Below, in pieces: positions 1 through 7,878 of a stretch of DNA of 9,073 nt (the first letter of the stretch is position 1; every line of letters starts with the position of its first letter). The DNA lies in contig CAKQBC010000075.1 of the NCBI GenBank assembly GCA_934215995.1, forward strand, positions 1 through 9,073, read 5' to 3'. The notes beneath the pieces are model-generated. The model made no database searches. It was not told where the DNA came from and saw only the letters and a program-made list of their open reading frames with translations. A program made the translations under genes and the position numbers. The stretch comes from an uncultured Bacillus sp. Its GTDB lineage: Bacteria; Bacillota; Bacilli; Bacillales; DSM-1321.

Positions 1-753
1 GACATCCCTTTCGTATTCCTGCGCCAGCGTATTGTATTCATATTCCGGATGGCCTGTCACCATTATCTTTTTCCCGTCTTCTGAGGCGATCAGGTAAACG
101 CCCGCTTGGTCAGAGACTGCCAAAACAGTCAGGTCCGGATGGTTTTTGATTGCTTCAAGGCTTACATCCGTATAACGCGAGTGGGGAGCAAAGAAAACAT
201 CATCGAACCCGCGCACAAGTTTTTCCTTCTGTTCGTGCAAATGATGCAAATAGACACCTGAGCATTTCTTCGGCAATTCGAATTTATCGATGCCATAATG
301 ATGGTAAAGGGCAGCCTGCGCTCCCCAGCATATGTGCATGGATGACGTTACATGCTCTTTTGACCAGTCCATGATGCGCGTCAGTTCTTCCCAATAGTCC
401 ACATCTGTAAAATCCAGTTTTTCGACCGGCGCCCCTGTCAAAATCATACCGTCGAACTTACGGTGCCTGATCTCTTCGAAATATAAATAAAATTGATCGA
501 GATGGTATTTGCTCGTGTTTTTTGACTCATGTGTTTTCATCTTAAGGAAGGCAATATTCACTTGAAGCGGCGTATTCCCCAAAAGGCGCAGCAGCTGCGC
601 TTCCGTTTTTTCTTTTTCCGGCATCAAATTGACAATCAATATATTTAAGGGACGGATATCCTGTGCCTGCGCCCTGTCATCATCCATGACAAAAATATTT
701 TCGCTTTCCAGTATTTCTTTTGCCGGCAGTTGCCCTGGTATTTTAATCGGCAT
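1..753 (-). CDS. metA: Homoserine O-acetyltransferase MetA (3' end cut by window edge)
   Basis: This enzyme transfers an acyl group from acyl-CoA to the hydroxyl of L-homoserine, the committed cytosolic step to methionine. The 251 residues present start [20 protein letters not shown]; the family is about 300 residues, so roughly 50 C-terminal residues lie beyond base 1. The class-I glutamine amidotransferase-like fold of MetA is recognisable from ILIVNLMP (38-45), the nucleophile Cys142 in HICWGAQA, and the HPE motif giving His235 and Glu237. Residue 111 is Glu (GAPVEKLDF). In the characterised Bacillus cereus enzyme this residue marks acetyl-CoA use, while Gly marks succinyl-CoA use as in E. 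coli, so I infer an acetyltransferase. The ATG (751-753) has an ideal site, AGGAGGTC, 6 bases upstream. It is transcribed divergently from fhs. Confidence 0.97.
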   Translation of the reverse strand, partial: MPIKIPGQLPAKEILESENIFVMDDDRAQAQDIRPLNILIVNLMPEKEKTEAQLLRLLGNTPLQVNIAFLKMKTHESKNTSKYHLDQFYLYFEEIRHRKFDGMILTGAPVEKLDFTDVDYWEELTRIMDWSKEHVTSSMHICWGAQAALYHHYGIDKFELPKKCSGVYLHHLHEQKEKLVRGFDDVFFAPHSRYTDVSLEAIKNHPDLTVLAVSDQAGVYLIASEDGKKIMVTGHPEYEYNTLAQEYERDV

Positions 754-955
754 ATTATGACCTCCTGTATTCTTCAATCAGTTAATGCGGTAAATCTTTA
801 CTGTCCATTATAAAGGAATTGTATCCAATATAAACATAGATTTTTGATAATTCAAAATAATCATATTTGATGTTTATTATTTTAAAAGGAAGAAGAGAAT
901 CCGAAATCTGTTACAATCTTCTTATCAGACTATAATACAGGGGGAAAATATAGAT
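754..955. other. Divergent metA/fhs intergenic region
   Basis: This 202-bp AT-rich gap holds the metA promoter and ribosome binding site on the minus strand and the fhs start signals on the plus strand. An inverted repeat with 6-base arms, TTTTGA and TCAAAA separated by TAAT, lies at 842-857, about 42-57 bases upstream of the inferred metA start. On the plus strand a TATAAT at 931-936 precedes fhs, but transcription from it would begin inside the fhs ribosome binding site, so the real fhs promoter may lie further upstream. No riboswitch or terminator was seen. Confidence 0.5.
807..812 (-). promoter_or_regulatory. metA: Probable metA promoter, -10 box
   Basis: Reading the minus strand, a perfect TATAAT lies 54 bases upstream of the metA ATG. 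The -35 region is poor: TTTATA at a 16-base spacing is the best I find. A start near base 800 would give a leader of about 47 bases. That is too short for a SAM (S-box) or T-box riboswitch, and no such element is visible. Assigned from sequence match only. Confidence 0.45.
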
Positions 956-2641
956 ATGACAACTACGTTGAAACCATACAAAACAGACCTTGAAATTGCC
1001 AATGGGTCTGAAATGAAGCATATACAGGAAATAGCGGAGTCCTTGCATCTTTCCCCGGAGGAATATGATGTTTACGGAAAATATAAAGCGAAGGTTTCCC
1101 TTGACGTCCTTAAAAAAGAAACAGATGAAGGAAAGGTCATTCTCGTTACAGCCATCAATCCGACACCTGCCGGGGAAGGGAAATCGACGGTCACTGTCGG
1201 GCTGGGAGATGCATTGAAAAGACTGGGGCACAATACAGTAATAGCGATGCGTGAGCCGTCCCTCGGACCGGTCATGGGAGTGAAAGGGGGAGCCTGCGGA
1301 GGCGGTTATTCACAAGTTTTGCCGATGGATGATATCAATCTGCACTTCACGGGAGATATCCATGCAATCACGACAGCCAATAATGCATTGTCCGCAATGA
1401 TCGATAACCATATCCACCAAGGAAACGCCCTGCAGATCGACCAGCGCAGAATCATATGGAAACGCGTGGTGGACCTGAATGACCGGGCACTGCGCAAAGT
1501 TGTAGTGGGCCTTGGCGGACCCGCACAAGGAGTTCCGCGTGAAGACGGCTTCGATATTACGGTAGCTTCCGAAATTATGGCGATTCTTTGCCTGGCGACC
1601 GGCTTGCAGGACCTGAAGGAGCGTTTAGCCAGAATTGTGGTGGGATATAACTATTCAGGCGAGCCGGTTACCGTAAGAGAACTTAAAGCGGAAGGAGCCC
1701 TATCATTGCTCCTGAAGGATGCAATCCTTCCAAATCTGGTCCAGACGATCGAGCATACGCCGGCATTCGTCCACGGAGGTCCTTTTGCCAATATTGCACA
1801 TGGATGCAATAGCGTCTTAGCAACCAAAATGGCGATGAAATTGGGTGATTACGTCGTTACGGAAGCTGGATTCGGAGCAGATTTGGGAGCAGAGAAGTTT
1901 TTGGACATTAAAGCGAGGACAGCCGGTATCAAGCCAAGTGCTGTAGTAATTGTCGCGACAATCAGGGCATTGAAAATGCACGGCGGCGTTCCGAAAGGCA
2001 ATCTGTCAGAGGAAAACACGGAAGCATTGCAAAGAGGCTTTGAGAATCTACAGAAGCATTGCGAAAACATTGCATCCTACGGCCTGCCTTACGTGGTTGC
2101 CCTTAACCGCTTCGTCACGGACACGGATGAGGAACGCAATATGTTCGGGGACCTTTGCGAAGCAAACGGCATCCCATACGAACTGGCTGAGGTTTGGGAA
2201 AAAGGCGGGGCAGGCGGAATCGACCTTGCGCGCACAGTACTGGATGCAATTGAAACGAAAGAGAATACATTCCGTTACTTGTATGCTGCAGAGGAACCGA
2301 TTGAAGCCAAAATCAATGCGATCGCGCGGAAGATATACGGGGCAGCAGGAGCCGAATTCACAACGAAAGCCCAAAAGCAAATAATGGACATTGAAGCGAA
2401 CGGCTGGGGCGGCCTGCCGATCTGTATGGCAAAAACCCAATACTCGCTGTCCGATGATGCCGGCAAATTAGGACGGCCGGAAGGCTTCACAATCACTGTA
2501 AGAGAGCTGAAACCTTGTGTGGGAGCAGGATTTATTGTTGCTTTGACAGGCGATGTCATGACAATGCCTGGCCTGCCGAAAGCCCCTGCCGCATTAAATA
2601 TGGATGTGCTGGAGGATGGAACGGCTGTCGGGCTATTCTGA
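956..2641 (+). CDS. fhs: Formate-tetrahydrofolate ligase (10-formyl-THF synthetase)
   Basis: This cytosolic enzyme condenses formate with tetrahydrofolate using ATP to give 10-formyl-THF, the one-carbon donor for purines and formyl-methionyl-tRNA. The 561-residue length is full for this monofunctional family (about 555-560). Visible signatures are the P-loop-like TPAGEGKST (70-78), a first family signature [10 protein letters not shown] (109-118) and the second, [12 protein letters not shown] (333-344). The glycine-rich signature reads GGACGGGY where many members have GGAAGGGY, a minor change. The start is supported by AGGGGGA at 939-945, about 10 bases before the ATG. No terminator follows within the 82-bp gap to the next gene, so it is probably cotranscribed with the two genes downstream. 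B. subtilis 168, as I recall, lacks fhs and relies on FolD, so its presence argues against a close subtilis relative. Confidence 0.98.
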   Translation: MTTTLKPYKTDLEIANGSEMKHIQEIAESLHLSPEEYDVYGKYKAKVSLDVLKKETDEGKVILVTAINPTPAGEGKSTVTVGLGDALKRLGHNTVIAMREPSLGPVMGVKGGACGGGYSQVLPMDDINLHFTGDIHAITTANNALSAMIDNHIHQGNALQIDQRRIIWKRVVDLNDRALRKVVVGLGGPAQGVPREDGFDITVASEIMAILCLATGLQDLKERLARIVVGYNYSGEPVTVRELKAEGALSLLLKDAILPNLVQTIEHTPAFVHGGPFANIAHGCNSVLATKMAMKLGDYVVTEAGFGADLGAEKFLDIKARTAGIKPSAVVIVATIRALKMHGGVPKGNLSEENTEALQRGFENLQKHCENIASYGLPYVVALNRFVTDTDEERNMFGDLCEANGIPYELAEVWEKGGAGGIDLARTVLDAIETKENTFRYLYAAEEPIEAKINAIARKIYGAAGAEFTTKAQKQIMDIEANGWGGLPICMAKTQYSLSDDAGKLGRPEGFTITVRELKPCVGAGFIVALTGDVMTMPGLPKAPAALNMDVLEDGTAVGLF

Positions 2642-2723
2642 TGGCCCGTACGGACCGCAAGGCTGCAAGATTATGCAGAGGGATTGCTTCATAAAGATTT
2701 AACAGGAAAGTGGAGGGAGCTGC

Positions 2724-3254
2724 ATGTTTCATCCGACTGCTTATGAAAATTTCAAAATCATTATAGAAGGGTCAGTCTATGATGCGGATTTTTCAGGTGA
2801 AATCATTGTCATTGACCGTTCTGAACAGCTTGATTTGGCAGTGCTGTCCAGAAGGTTTGAAATTACGTACACATTGAGGGAAAATGAGAATATAAAGGGA
2901 AGCATTGTCGTCCATGCGCCAATCAAACAGCTGGCTGCAGAGCTGAATGTGAAGGATGAGCCAAGCATCGGTGCTTTCATCGAGCTGCACTTTCGGTCGA
3001 AAACCGGGAATAAGCCAGGAGAGGCATTGATTGCCGGCATAACCGGCTGCCTGCAGAATATATGGGGCGTTGAGCGGGATTATCACGTAGTGACGTCTGA
3101 AGTCTACTTGAACGGAAGCCTGGAAGGCTGGCGAATCGATAGTATGGTCAGCTTTAAGCGCCTGGTTACAGAAAACCAGGCAGAGGACCTTTATAATTTG
3201 GTGCCTTATGGAATCAGGACGCTTGAGGAGCTGGATCGGACGATAAATCGCTAA
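2724..3254 (+). CDS. Conserved-looking protein of unknown function, 176 aa
   Basis: I do not recognise this family. The 176-residue product begins MFHPTAYENFKIIIEGSVYD. It has no signal peptide, no membrane segment, no cysteine pair and no metal-binding cluster; its single cysteine is in ITGCLQNIWG. The pattern of alternating hydrophobic and charged residues (for example IIIEGSVYDADF, GEIIVIDR, SIGAFIELHFRS) suggests a largely beta-strand, soluble cytosolic protein, with a more helical C-terminus (EDLYNL, LEELDRTI). It is a genuine gene. It has a GGAGG site at 2712-2716 seven bases before the ATG, its codon use resembles the neighbours, and it sits 17 bp upstream of the peroxidase gene with the same orientation. 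Position suggests cotranscription with fhs and the peroxidase, but that does not reveal a function. A structure-based search would be the natural way to place it. Confidence 0.85.
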   Translation: MFHPTAYENFKIIIEGSVYDADFSGEIIVIDRSEQLDLAVLSRRFEITYTLRENENIKGSIVVHAPIKQLAAELNVKDEPSIGAFIELHFRSKTGNKPGEALIAGITGCLQNIWGVERDYHVVTSEVYLNGSLEGWRIDSMVSFKRLVTENQAEDLYNLVPYGIRTLEELDRTINR

Positions 3255-3271
3255 GGAAAGGGGCGAGAAGC

Positions 3272-3754
3272 ATGCCGGTGTATGAATACGATGTCAAAAT
3301 GATTTCTGGGGAAGAAATCTCATTGAAAACTTATCGGGGGCAAGTGCTTCTGATTGTCAATACAGCCAGTAAATGCGGTTTTACCCCGCAATATACGGAG
3401 CTGCAAAAGCTTTATGAGCGATACAAGGAGAAAGGGTTTGTGATTCTGGGGTTCCCATGCAATCAGTTTATGGCCCAAGAACCAGGGGACGACCTTGAGA
3501 TATCAGGATTTTGCCGTCTGAATTATGGCGTGACATTCCCGATGTTCTCCAAAATCAAAGTGAAGGGAAATGACATTCACCCTTTGTATGACTATCTGTC
3601 GAATGAAGCTCCAGGTGTGCTCGGTTCAAAAGCGGTCAAGTGGAACTTCACAAAATTCCTGGTCGACAAAGAAGGGAAGCCGGTGAAACGGTATTCCCCG
3701 CAAACGAAGCCGAATGAAATAGAAGAGGATATTGTCCGATTGCTGGAACAATAA
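3272..3754 (+). CDS. bsaA: Glutathione peroxidase-family thiol peroxidase (BsaA-like)
   Basis: This 160-residue cysteine-type peroxidase of the GPx family reduces hydroperoxides in the cytosol. Bacterial and plant members of this kind usually take electrons from thioredoxin, and Bacillus makes little or no glutathione. The catalytic tetrad is visible: peroxidatic Cys35 in NTASKCGFTPQY, Gln69 in AQEPG, and Trp124-Asn125 in VKWNFTKF. Cys81 in GFCRLNYGVTFP sits where the resolving cysteine of two-Cys thioredoxin-dependent members is found. Cys63 lies in the family motif LGFPCNQF. The CNQFM variant, rather than CNQFG, matches my memory of B. subtilis BsaA, which is also 160 residues. There is no signal peptide. 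The ATG has AAAGGGG at 3257-3263. The gene is the last of the fhs run, and a terminator starts 16 bp after its stop. Confidence 0.95.
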   Translation: MPVYEYDVKMISGEEISLKTYRGQVLLIVNTASKCGFTPQYTELQKLYERYKEKGFVILGFPCNQFMAQEPGDDLEISGFCRLNYGVTFPMFSKIKVKGNDIHPLYDYLSNEAPGVLGSKAVKWNFTKFLVDKEGKPVKRYSPQTKPNEIEEDIVRLLEQ

Positions 3755-3770
3755 TTTAATAGAATGAACG

Positions 3771-3810
3771 AAAGCCCCGGAAAGATTGGATCTGGCCGGG
3801 GCTTTTCTTA
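3771..3810 (+). terminator. Rho-independent terminator after the peroxidase gene, possibly bidirectional
   Basis: AAAGCCCCGG at 3771-3780 pairs perfectly with CCGGGGCTTT at 3796-3805. The 15-base intervening stretch can itself pair AGAT with ATCT. A T-rich tail (TCTTATTT) follows on the plus strand. The converging ketoacyl synthase gene ends at 3808, so the same hairpin directly follows its stop codon on the minus strand. There the tail is less T-rich, so termination in that direction is likely but weaker. Confidence 0.9.
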
Positions 3811-4749
3811 TTTGCCCCAGCGAAGGGTGATGGCGCCCCATCCGAGGCCGGCTCCATATCCGACCAGCACAACCAGGTCGCCATCCCGGATGTTTCCTCC
3901 CTTCACTTCTTCATACAGGCCGATCGGGATGGTAGGTGCTGAAGAGTTGCCATAATATTGAATGGTTTTTGTATGCACGCGTTCAATCGGAAAATCAAGG
4001 GTCTCGATTCCTTTCTCAATGATGCGGAGATTTGATTGATGGGGCACAATGAAGTCGACATCCGCCAAGCTAAGGCCGGAAACATCCAGAACCTTATGGA
4101 CGGCCTTCGGCAGCTTATCGACAGCAAATTGGAAAACCGCCCTGCCATCCATTTTGATGTTTTTGTTTTCATCAAGGTGAAGGTATTTTCCGCCGCTTCC
4201 ATCCATCTGCATGTTGATGCCAAGAATCCCTTTGTCTTTCGGGACTTGCCCTACCAGCACGGCCGCAGCCCCGTCTGAAAACAGCAAGGCGGTCTTTTTA
4301 TCCATCGGATTCAAAAGGGATGAACACTTGTCGACGGCTATGACGAGTACATTTTTATAAAGGCCTGTCTGGATGAATTGGGCTCCTGTTGCAAGTGCCG
4401 TGATGAAGCTTGAACATCCTGAATGGAGATCTAGTCCCGCGCATTCAACGGCCCCAAGTCTGTCCTGGACGAGGGCTGCCGTAATATGGGTGTCGTGTGT
4501 ATTCGTGCCGATGATCACCATATCAATGTCTTTCGGGTCGGCCCCCGCATCCTCTATTGCCCGTTTTCCTGCGATAGCGCACATGTCTGTAAGCGATGTT
4601 TCAGGTGCCTCATAACGTCTTTCCAGGATGCCCGTTTTCATGAAAATTTCCTCTTCGGTAATGCCGAAGCGTCTGGCGATTTCTTCGTTTGCGATAACTT
4701 TCTCTGGGATGTTTACTCCGATTCCTAAAATGCCCGCATTAAAATCCAT
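3808..4749 (-). CDS. Beta-ketoacyl-ACP synthase III-like protein (FabH paralogue)
   Basis: This 313-residue thiolase-fold protein has the Cys-His-Asn triad of KAS III: Cys112 in LHSGCSSF, His237 in VPHQSN and Asn268 in YYGNSSAPT. The C-terminal GYGAGLGWGAITLRWGK is also FabH-like. KAS III enzymes condense an acyl-CoA with malonyl-ACP to start fatty acids. Several usual FabH positions differ: the CoA-stacking Trp32 of E. coli FabH is Glu34, Arg36 is Lys38, Arg151 is Lys151, and pocket Phe87 is Thr87. The active-site block reads DLHSGC rather than D(V/I)(S/A)AAC. I infer a divergent paralogue, perhaps with a different acyl donor, rather than the sole housekeeping FabH. No other fab gene is adjacent. 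GGAGG on the minus strand (4759-4763) lies 9 bases before the ATG. Membership of the KAS III superfamily is certain; substrate is not. Confidence 0.93.
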   Translation of the reverse strand: MDFNAGILGIGVNIPEKVIANEEIARRFGITEEEIFMKTGILERRYEAPETSLTDMCAIAGKRAIEDAGADPKDIDMVIIGTNTHDTHITAALVQDRLGAVECAGLDLHSGCSSFITALATGAQFIQTGLYKNVLVIAVDKCSSLLNPMDKKTALLFSDGAAAVLVGQVPKDKGILGINMQMDGSGGKYLHLDENKNIKMDGRAVFQFAVDKLPKAVHKVLDVSGLSLADVDFIVPHQSNLRIIEKGIETLDFPIERVHTKTIQYYGNSSAPTIPIGLYEEVKGGNIRDGDLVVLVGYGAGLGWGAITLRWGK

Positions 4750-5125
4750 CGGCTAAATCCTCCAATAATAGTTACATTCCACCAGATTATACCATACGGA
4801 AAGGGGTAATTTGACGCAAATTGAAAAAATAAACTGTCTGATTTATCCATCGTATGTCCCTTTTTGTTTTCATTAGGGAAAATCAGTGCGCGACAGGAAG
4901 AGAATCAGTTCAAAATGCCCCGTGCCAAAGCAAAATTCTTGTTGGAAAAATAACGATTTACATGTATCTTATTGTTAGGAAGTATTAGTAACAGGTATAA
5001 ATTTTACTTTTTTAAAATGAAATATATAAGACGTATGAAGGAAGCTGCAGGGGCAATCATTCAGCAGGAAAAGATAAGTGAATCTCTAAAGGTATAAAAC
5101 AATCAGTTAGAGGATGGTAATAGAG
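4750..5125. other. Divergent intergenic region between KAS III-like gene and degV
   Basis: This 376-bp gap has no convincing gene. Its left part holds the extended -10 promoter and ribosome binding site of the minus-strand synthase. The right part holds candidate plus-strand promoters for degV: TTGGAA (4942-4947), 17 bases, TATCTT (4965-4970); and TTGTTA (4972-4977), 18 bases, TATAAA (4996-5001). A 26-codon ATG frame (5017-5097, starting MKYIRRMKEA) has no ribosome binding site and is probably chance. Bases 4985-5000 read TTAGTAACAGGTATAA, an imperfect dyad overlapping the second -10. The middle (about 4830-4930) shows only a weak 5-base inverted repeat, TCCCT/AGGGA. No riboswitch, tRNA or repeat was recognised. 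Confidence 0.5.
4786..4794 (-). promoter_or_regulatory. Extended -10 promoter of the KAS III-like gene
   Basis: On the minus strand the sequence reads TGGTATAAT, a perfect TATAAT preceded by the TGn extension. It lies 37 bases upstream of the ATG. No good -35 hexamer is found at 16-18 bases, which is tolerated by extended -10 promoters. This gives a short leader of about 30 bases that still includes the GGAGG site. Confidence 0.6.
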
Positions 5126-5995
5126 ATGATGAATAAGGGGAAAAACGAGAGAATTGCGTGGGTTACCGACAGTACCGGGTTTCTGGATGAAGAATTGAAG
5201 GCGAGTGAGGGTTTAAGCGTTGTCCCGATCAACATAAGGATGGAAGGGAAGGACTATATAGACGGGGTAGATATTACGCATGATGATATTTACGAGGCTA
5301 TGGAAAATCGCGGGGCTGAAATCACAACATCACAGCCTTCCGTCGGCCAGTTTCTGGAAACCTATCAAAAACTGGCGGAACAAAAGTATGACCGCATCAT
5401 ATCGTTTCTGCTTTCGGAGAAATTAAGCGGCACAGTCTCCTCAAGCATCCAGGCAGGACAATTGGCTGCTGTGCCGGTCCATACCTTTGATTCCCGCTTG
5501 TTGTCCTATCCGATGACATATATAATGAAGAAAGCTATAGGATGGCATAAAACAGGTGCAAGTGTTGCGGAGATCCTTGATAGAGCGGCGCGGCTGCGCG
5601 ACAGCAATGAAACGTATGTATTGATCGGAAACCTGAATCAATTATACAAAAGCGGCAGGCTCGGCTCCATTAAGTATTATTTGGGCAGCATCCTAAGAAT
5701 CAAGCCAATTGTCTCCCTTGTCGAAGGGAGCCTGGAAATACAGGATATCGCAAGAAGTGAGAGCCATGCTGAGAAGATCATCTTCGGGAAATTGAAGCAT
5801 GCTGTCGAAAAATATAAGATTACGGATTGCATGATTTTGCATGGCCAATTCCGGAAGCAGGCGGAAGAATGGGCCGAAAGGATAAAATCCCTTTATCCGG
5901 AGCTGACGCTTCATGTTTACCCGCTCGGGACTGCCATCGGGGTACATACAGGAGGAAGCACGCTGGGGATCAGCTGGTTTAAGGAGAAGATATAG
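5126..5995 (+). CDS. DegV family protein (fatty-acid-binding, FakB-like)
   Basis: DegV proteins bind one long-chain fatty acid. Some, such as Staphylococcus aureus FakB, present it to the kinase FakA for phosphorylation and phospholipid synthesis. In the 289-residue form used here the family landmarks are VTDST (13-17), TSQPS (68-72), the LSGT loop (100-103), KSGRLG (175-180) and GVHTG (272-276) with His274. The Thr/Ser/His of these motifs are the usual carboxylate-binding residues. There is no signal peptide or membrane segment, which fits a cytosolic carrier. The start is ambiguous: an in-frame ATG at 5114 directly abuts AGAGG (5109-5113), leaving no spacing, so I prefer 5126 (12-base spacing); 5129 is also possible. 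The ABC-F gene begins 5 bp after the stop and its AAGGAG site lies inside this gene, suggesting translational coupling. No FakA-like kinase gene is in view, so the partner is unknown. Confidence 0.93.
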   Translation: MMNKGKNERIAWVTDSTGFLDEELKASEGLSVVPINIRMEGKDYIDGVDITHDDIYEAMENRGAEITTSQPSVGQFLETYQKLAEQKYDRIISFLLSEKLSGTVSSSIQAGQLAAVPVHTFDSRLLSYPMTYIMKKAIGWHKTGASVAEILDRAARLRDSNETYVLIGNLNQLYKSGRLGSIKYYLGSILRIKPIVSLVEGSLEIQDIARSESHAEKIIFGKLKHAVEKYKITDCMILHGQFRKQAEEWAERIKSLYPELTLHVYPLGTAIGVHTGGSTLGISWFKEKI

Positions 5996-6000
5996 ACATT

Positions 6001-7878
6001 ATGAAAATACTGACAGCGGAACATTTGACAAAACAATTGGCGGAAAAGACGCTATGGAACAATATATCGTTTTCCATTTCGGAAGGCGAGAGAATCGGGA
6101 TCATCGGGGTCAACGGATGCGGGAAGTCGACGTTGATGAAAATGATCGCGGGGAAAGAGGATAGCGATTCAGGGGAAATTACGGCACCGAAGGATTATTC
6201 CATTTCTTTTTTGTCGCAGGAACCTGAATATGATGAGTCCCTAACCATTATGGAATACATGTTTGCAAGCGATACACCGCTATTTAAATTGATCAGGCAA
6301 TATGAAGAATCATTAAGAGAGCTCCAGCTTCAGCCGGAAAGCAAGGACCTGCAGGAGAGTCTGCTGAAGCTTCAACAGCGCATGGACGAGGATAACGGCT
6401 GGGACAGGAGTTCCGAAAGCAAAGTCATCCTGAATAAACTCGGCCTCTTTGATCCATCGCTGCAGATCGGAACATTATCCGGCGGCCAAAAGAAACGTGC
6501 CGCATTGGCAAAAGTGCTGATTGAACAGCCGGATTTGCTGATTTTGGATGAGCCTACAAACCACTTGGATGCGTCAAGCATTCAATGGCTGGAGGAATAT
6601 TTGCGCAAGTATCCGTACTCTGTGCTGTTTGTGACGCATGACCGCTATTTCCTTGATGGCGTCGCTACAAAGATTTGGGAGCTGGACCAGGGATCATTGT
6701 ATGAGTATAAGGGCAATTATGAAAGCTTCCTGGAAGGAAAAGCGATTCGCGAAGAGCAGAATCAGGTCATCCAGGCCAAGATGCAATCGTTATATAAAAA
6801 CGAGCTGGCCTGGATGAGAAAAGGGGCAAAAGCCCGTACGACCAAGCAGAAGGCGAGAATACAGCGTTTTGAAGAGCTCGAAGGGAATGTATCCGGAAAT
6901 AGCCAGACCGAGAACCTCGAGATTGACCTTGCGGGTTCAAGGCTTGGGCGAAAGGTCATCGAATGCAATAACATTACGAAAAGCTACGCCGGAAAAACGG
7001 TGATACAGGATTTTTCGCGTCTGTTTAAGCGCGGTGACAGAATCGGCATCATAGGCGAGAACGGTTCAGGGAAATCGACGCTGCTGCGTCTGATTGCGAG
7101 CCAGGAACAGCCGGATGCCGGGGAAATCGAAAAAGGTGATACGGTCAGGATTGGGTTTTACACGCAGGAAAATGAAGATATGAACCTGAAACTGCGAATG
7201 ATCGAATACATCCGCGAGGTTGCGGAGTCGATTCAGCTGAAAGACGGAAGCTTCATCTCTGCTTCAGCTATGCTGGAGAAATTCCTGTTTCCGATGCATA
7301 CACATGGAACCCCCCTTTACAAGCTGTCCGGAGGGGAAAAACGGCGTCTGTATTTATTGAGGATCCTGATGTCCTCACCGAATGTGCTATTATTGGATGA
7401 GCCGACGAACGATCTGGATACACAGACGCTGACCGTTCTTGAAGACTTTCTTGAAAGTTATTCCGGTGTAGTGATCACTGTATCGCATGACCGTTATTTC
7501 CTCGACAAGGTTGCGGATGAATTATTTATTTTTGCGGGCAACGGAACAATAAATACGTATTTTGGCTCCTACAGTGACTACCTTGAATTGGACAAGACTA
7601 AGCAGGTCAAAGCTGAAAAGGAAAAAGCAGAATCACCCCAGCCTGAAAAAGCAAAAAAGAAAAAGCTTTCCTACATGGAAAAGCGTGAGTGGGAAACAAT
7701 TGAAGACGACATACAGGCTGTTGAAGATAAGCTGAGTGAAATCGAACAGGAACTGATGACAATCGGGTCCGATTTTACTAAAGGCCAACAATTGATGGAA
7801 CAGCAAAGTGAATTGCAGGATAAGCTGGAGCAGTTAATGGAAAGATGGGAATATCTGTCCGAACTGGCCGATCAATAA
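6001..7878 (+). CDS. yfmR: ABC-F family ribosome-associated ATPase (YfmR/Uup type)
   Basis: This 625-residue soluble protein has two ABC ATPase domains and no membrane domain. Domain 1 has Walker A GVNGCGKST (36-44), signature LSGGQ (159-163), Walker B with Glu184 (LLILDEPTNHLD) and switch His213. Domain 2 has GENGSGKST (352-360), LSGGE (442-446), Glu467 (VLLLDEPTNDLD) and His497. Both sites look catalytically intact. The basic helical linker (about 241-310, with RKGAKARTTKQKARIQR) is the P-site tRNA-interaction motif of ABC-F proteins. A charged linker and a C-terminal coiled coil (about 555-625) resemble Uup and B. subtilis YfmR. ABC-F proteins bind the ribosomal E site; YfmR has been reported to work alongside EF-P to relieve stalls. 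Nothing suggests an antibiotic-resistance variant. The AAGGAG site (5981-5986) lies within the end of degV, 14 bases before the ATG. A strong terminator follows directly. Confidence 0.96.
   Translation: MKILTAEHLTKQLAEKTLWNNISFSISEGERIGIIGVNGCGKSTLMKMIAGKEDSDSGEITAPKDYSISFLSQEPEYDESLTIMEYMFASDTPLFKLIRQYEESLRELQLQPESKDLQESLLKLQQRMDEDNGWDRSSESKVILNKLGLFDPSLQIGTLSGGQKKRAALAKVLIEQPDLLILDEPTNHLDASSIQWLEEYLRKYPYSVLFVTHDRYFLDGVATKIWELDQGSLYEYKGNYESFLEGKAIREEQNQVIQAKMQSLYKNELAWMRKGAKARTTKQKARIQRFEELEGNVSGNSQTENLEIDLAGSRLGRKVIECNNITKSYAGKTVIQDFSRLFKRGDRIGIIGENGSGKSTLLRLIASQEQPDAGEIEKGDTVRIGFYTQENEDMNLKLRMIEYIREVAESIQLKDGSFISASAMLEKFLFPMHTHGTPLYKLSGGEKRRLYLLRILMSSPNVLLLDEPTNDLDTQTLTVLEDFLESYSGVVITVSHDRYFLDKVADELFIFAGNGTINTYFGSYSDYLELDKTKQVKAEKEKAESPQPEKAKKKKLSYMEKREWETIEDDIQAVEDKLSEIEQELMTIGSDFTKGQQLMEQQSELQDKLEQLMERWEYLSELADQ

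Noticed and set aside
838..852. CodY-like sequence on the minus strand upstream of metA
   Set aside because: About 11 of 15 matches in very AT-rich DNA, which is close to background.
901..905. CCGAA upstream of fhs, resembling the core of a PurR box
   Set aside because: Only one half-site; PurR control needs a pair of inverted boxes at about 16-17 bases, and no TTCGG partner is present.
931..936. Perfect TATAAT just upstream of fhs
   Set aside because: A start from it would fall at about 943, inside the ribosome binding site, and no good -35 lies at 16-18 bases. I do not list it as the fhs promoter.
754..955. SAM riboswitch (S-box) or T-box upstream of metA
   Set aside because: The leader after the only good -10 is about 47 bases and contains no terminator hairpin or conserved S-box or T-box sequence.
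2040..2440. Long frames antisense to or out of phase with fhs (for example 2040-2384 plus and 2048-2440 minus)
   Set aside because: They are shadows of the fhs reading frame, with no ribosome binding site and no recognisable protein character.
2646..2653. CCGTACGG palindrome just after the fhs stop
   Set aside because: Short stem with no T-run, so not a terminator; no other role can be supported.
5017..5097. 26-codon ATG frame upstream of degV, starting MKYIRRMKEA
   Set aside because: No ribosome binding site precedes either ATG (5017 or 5035) and the length is within chance for this composition.
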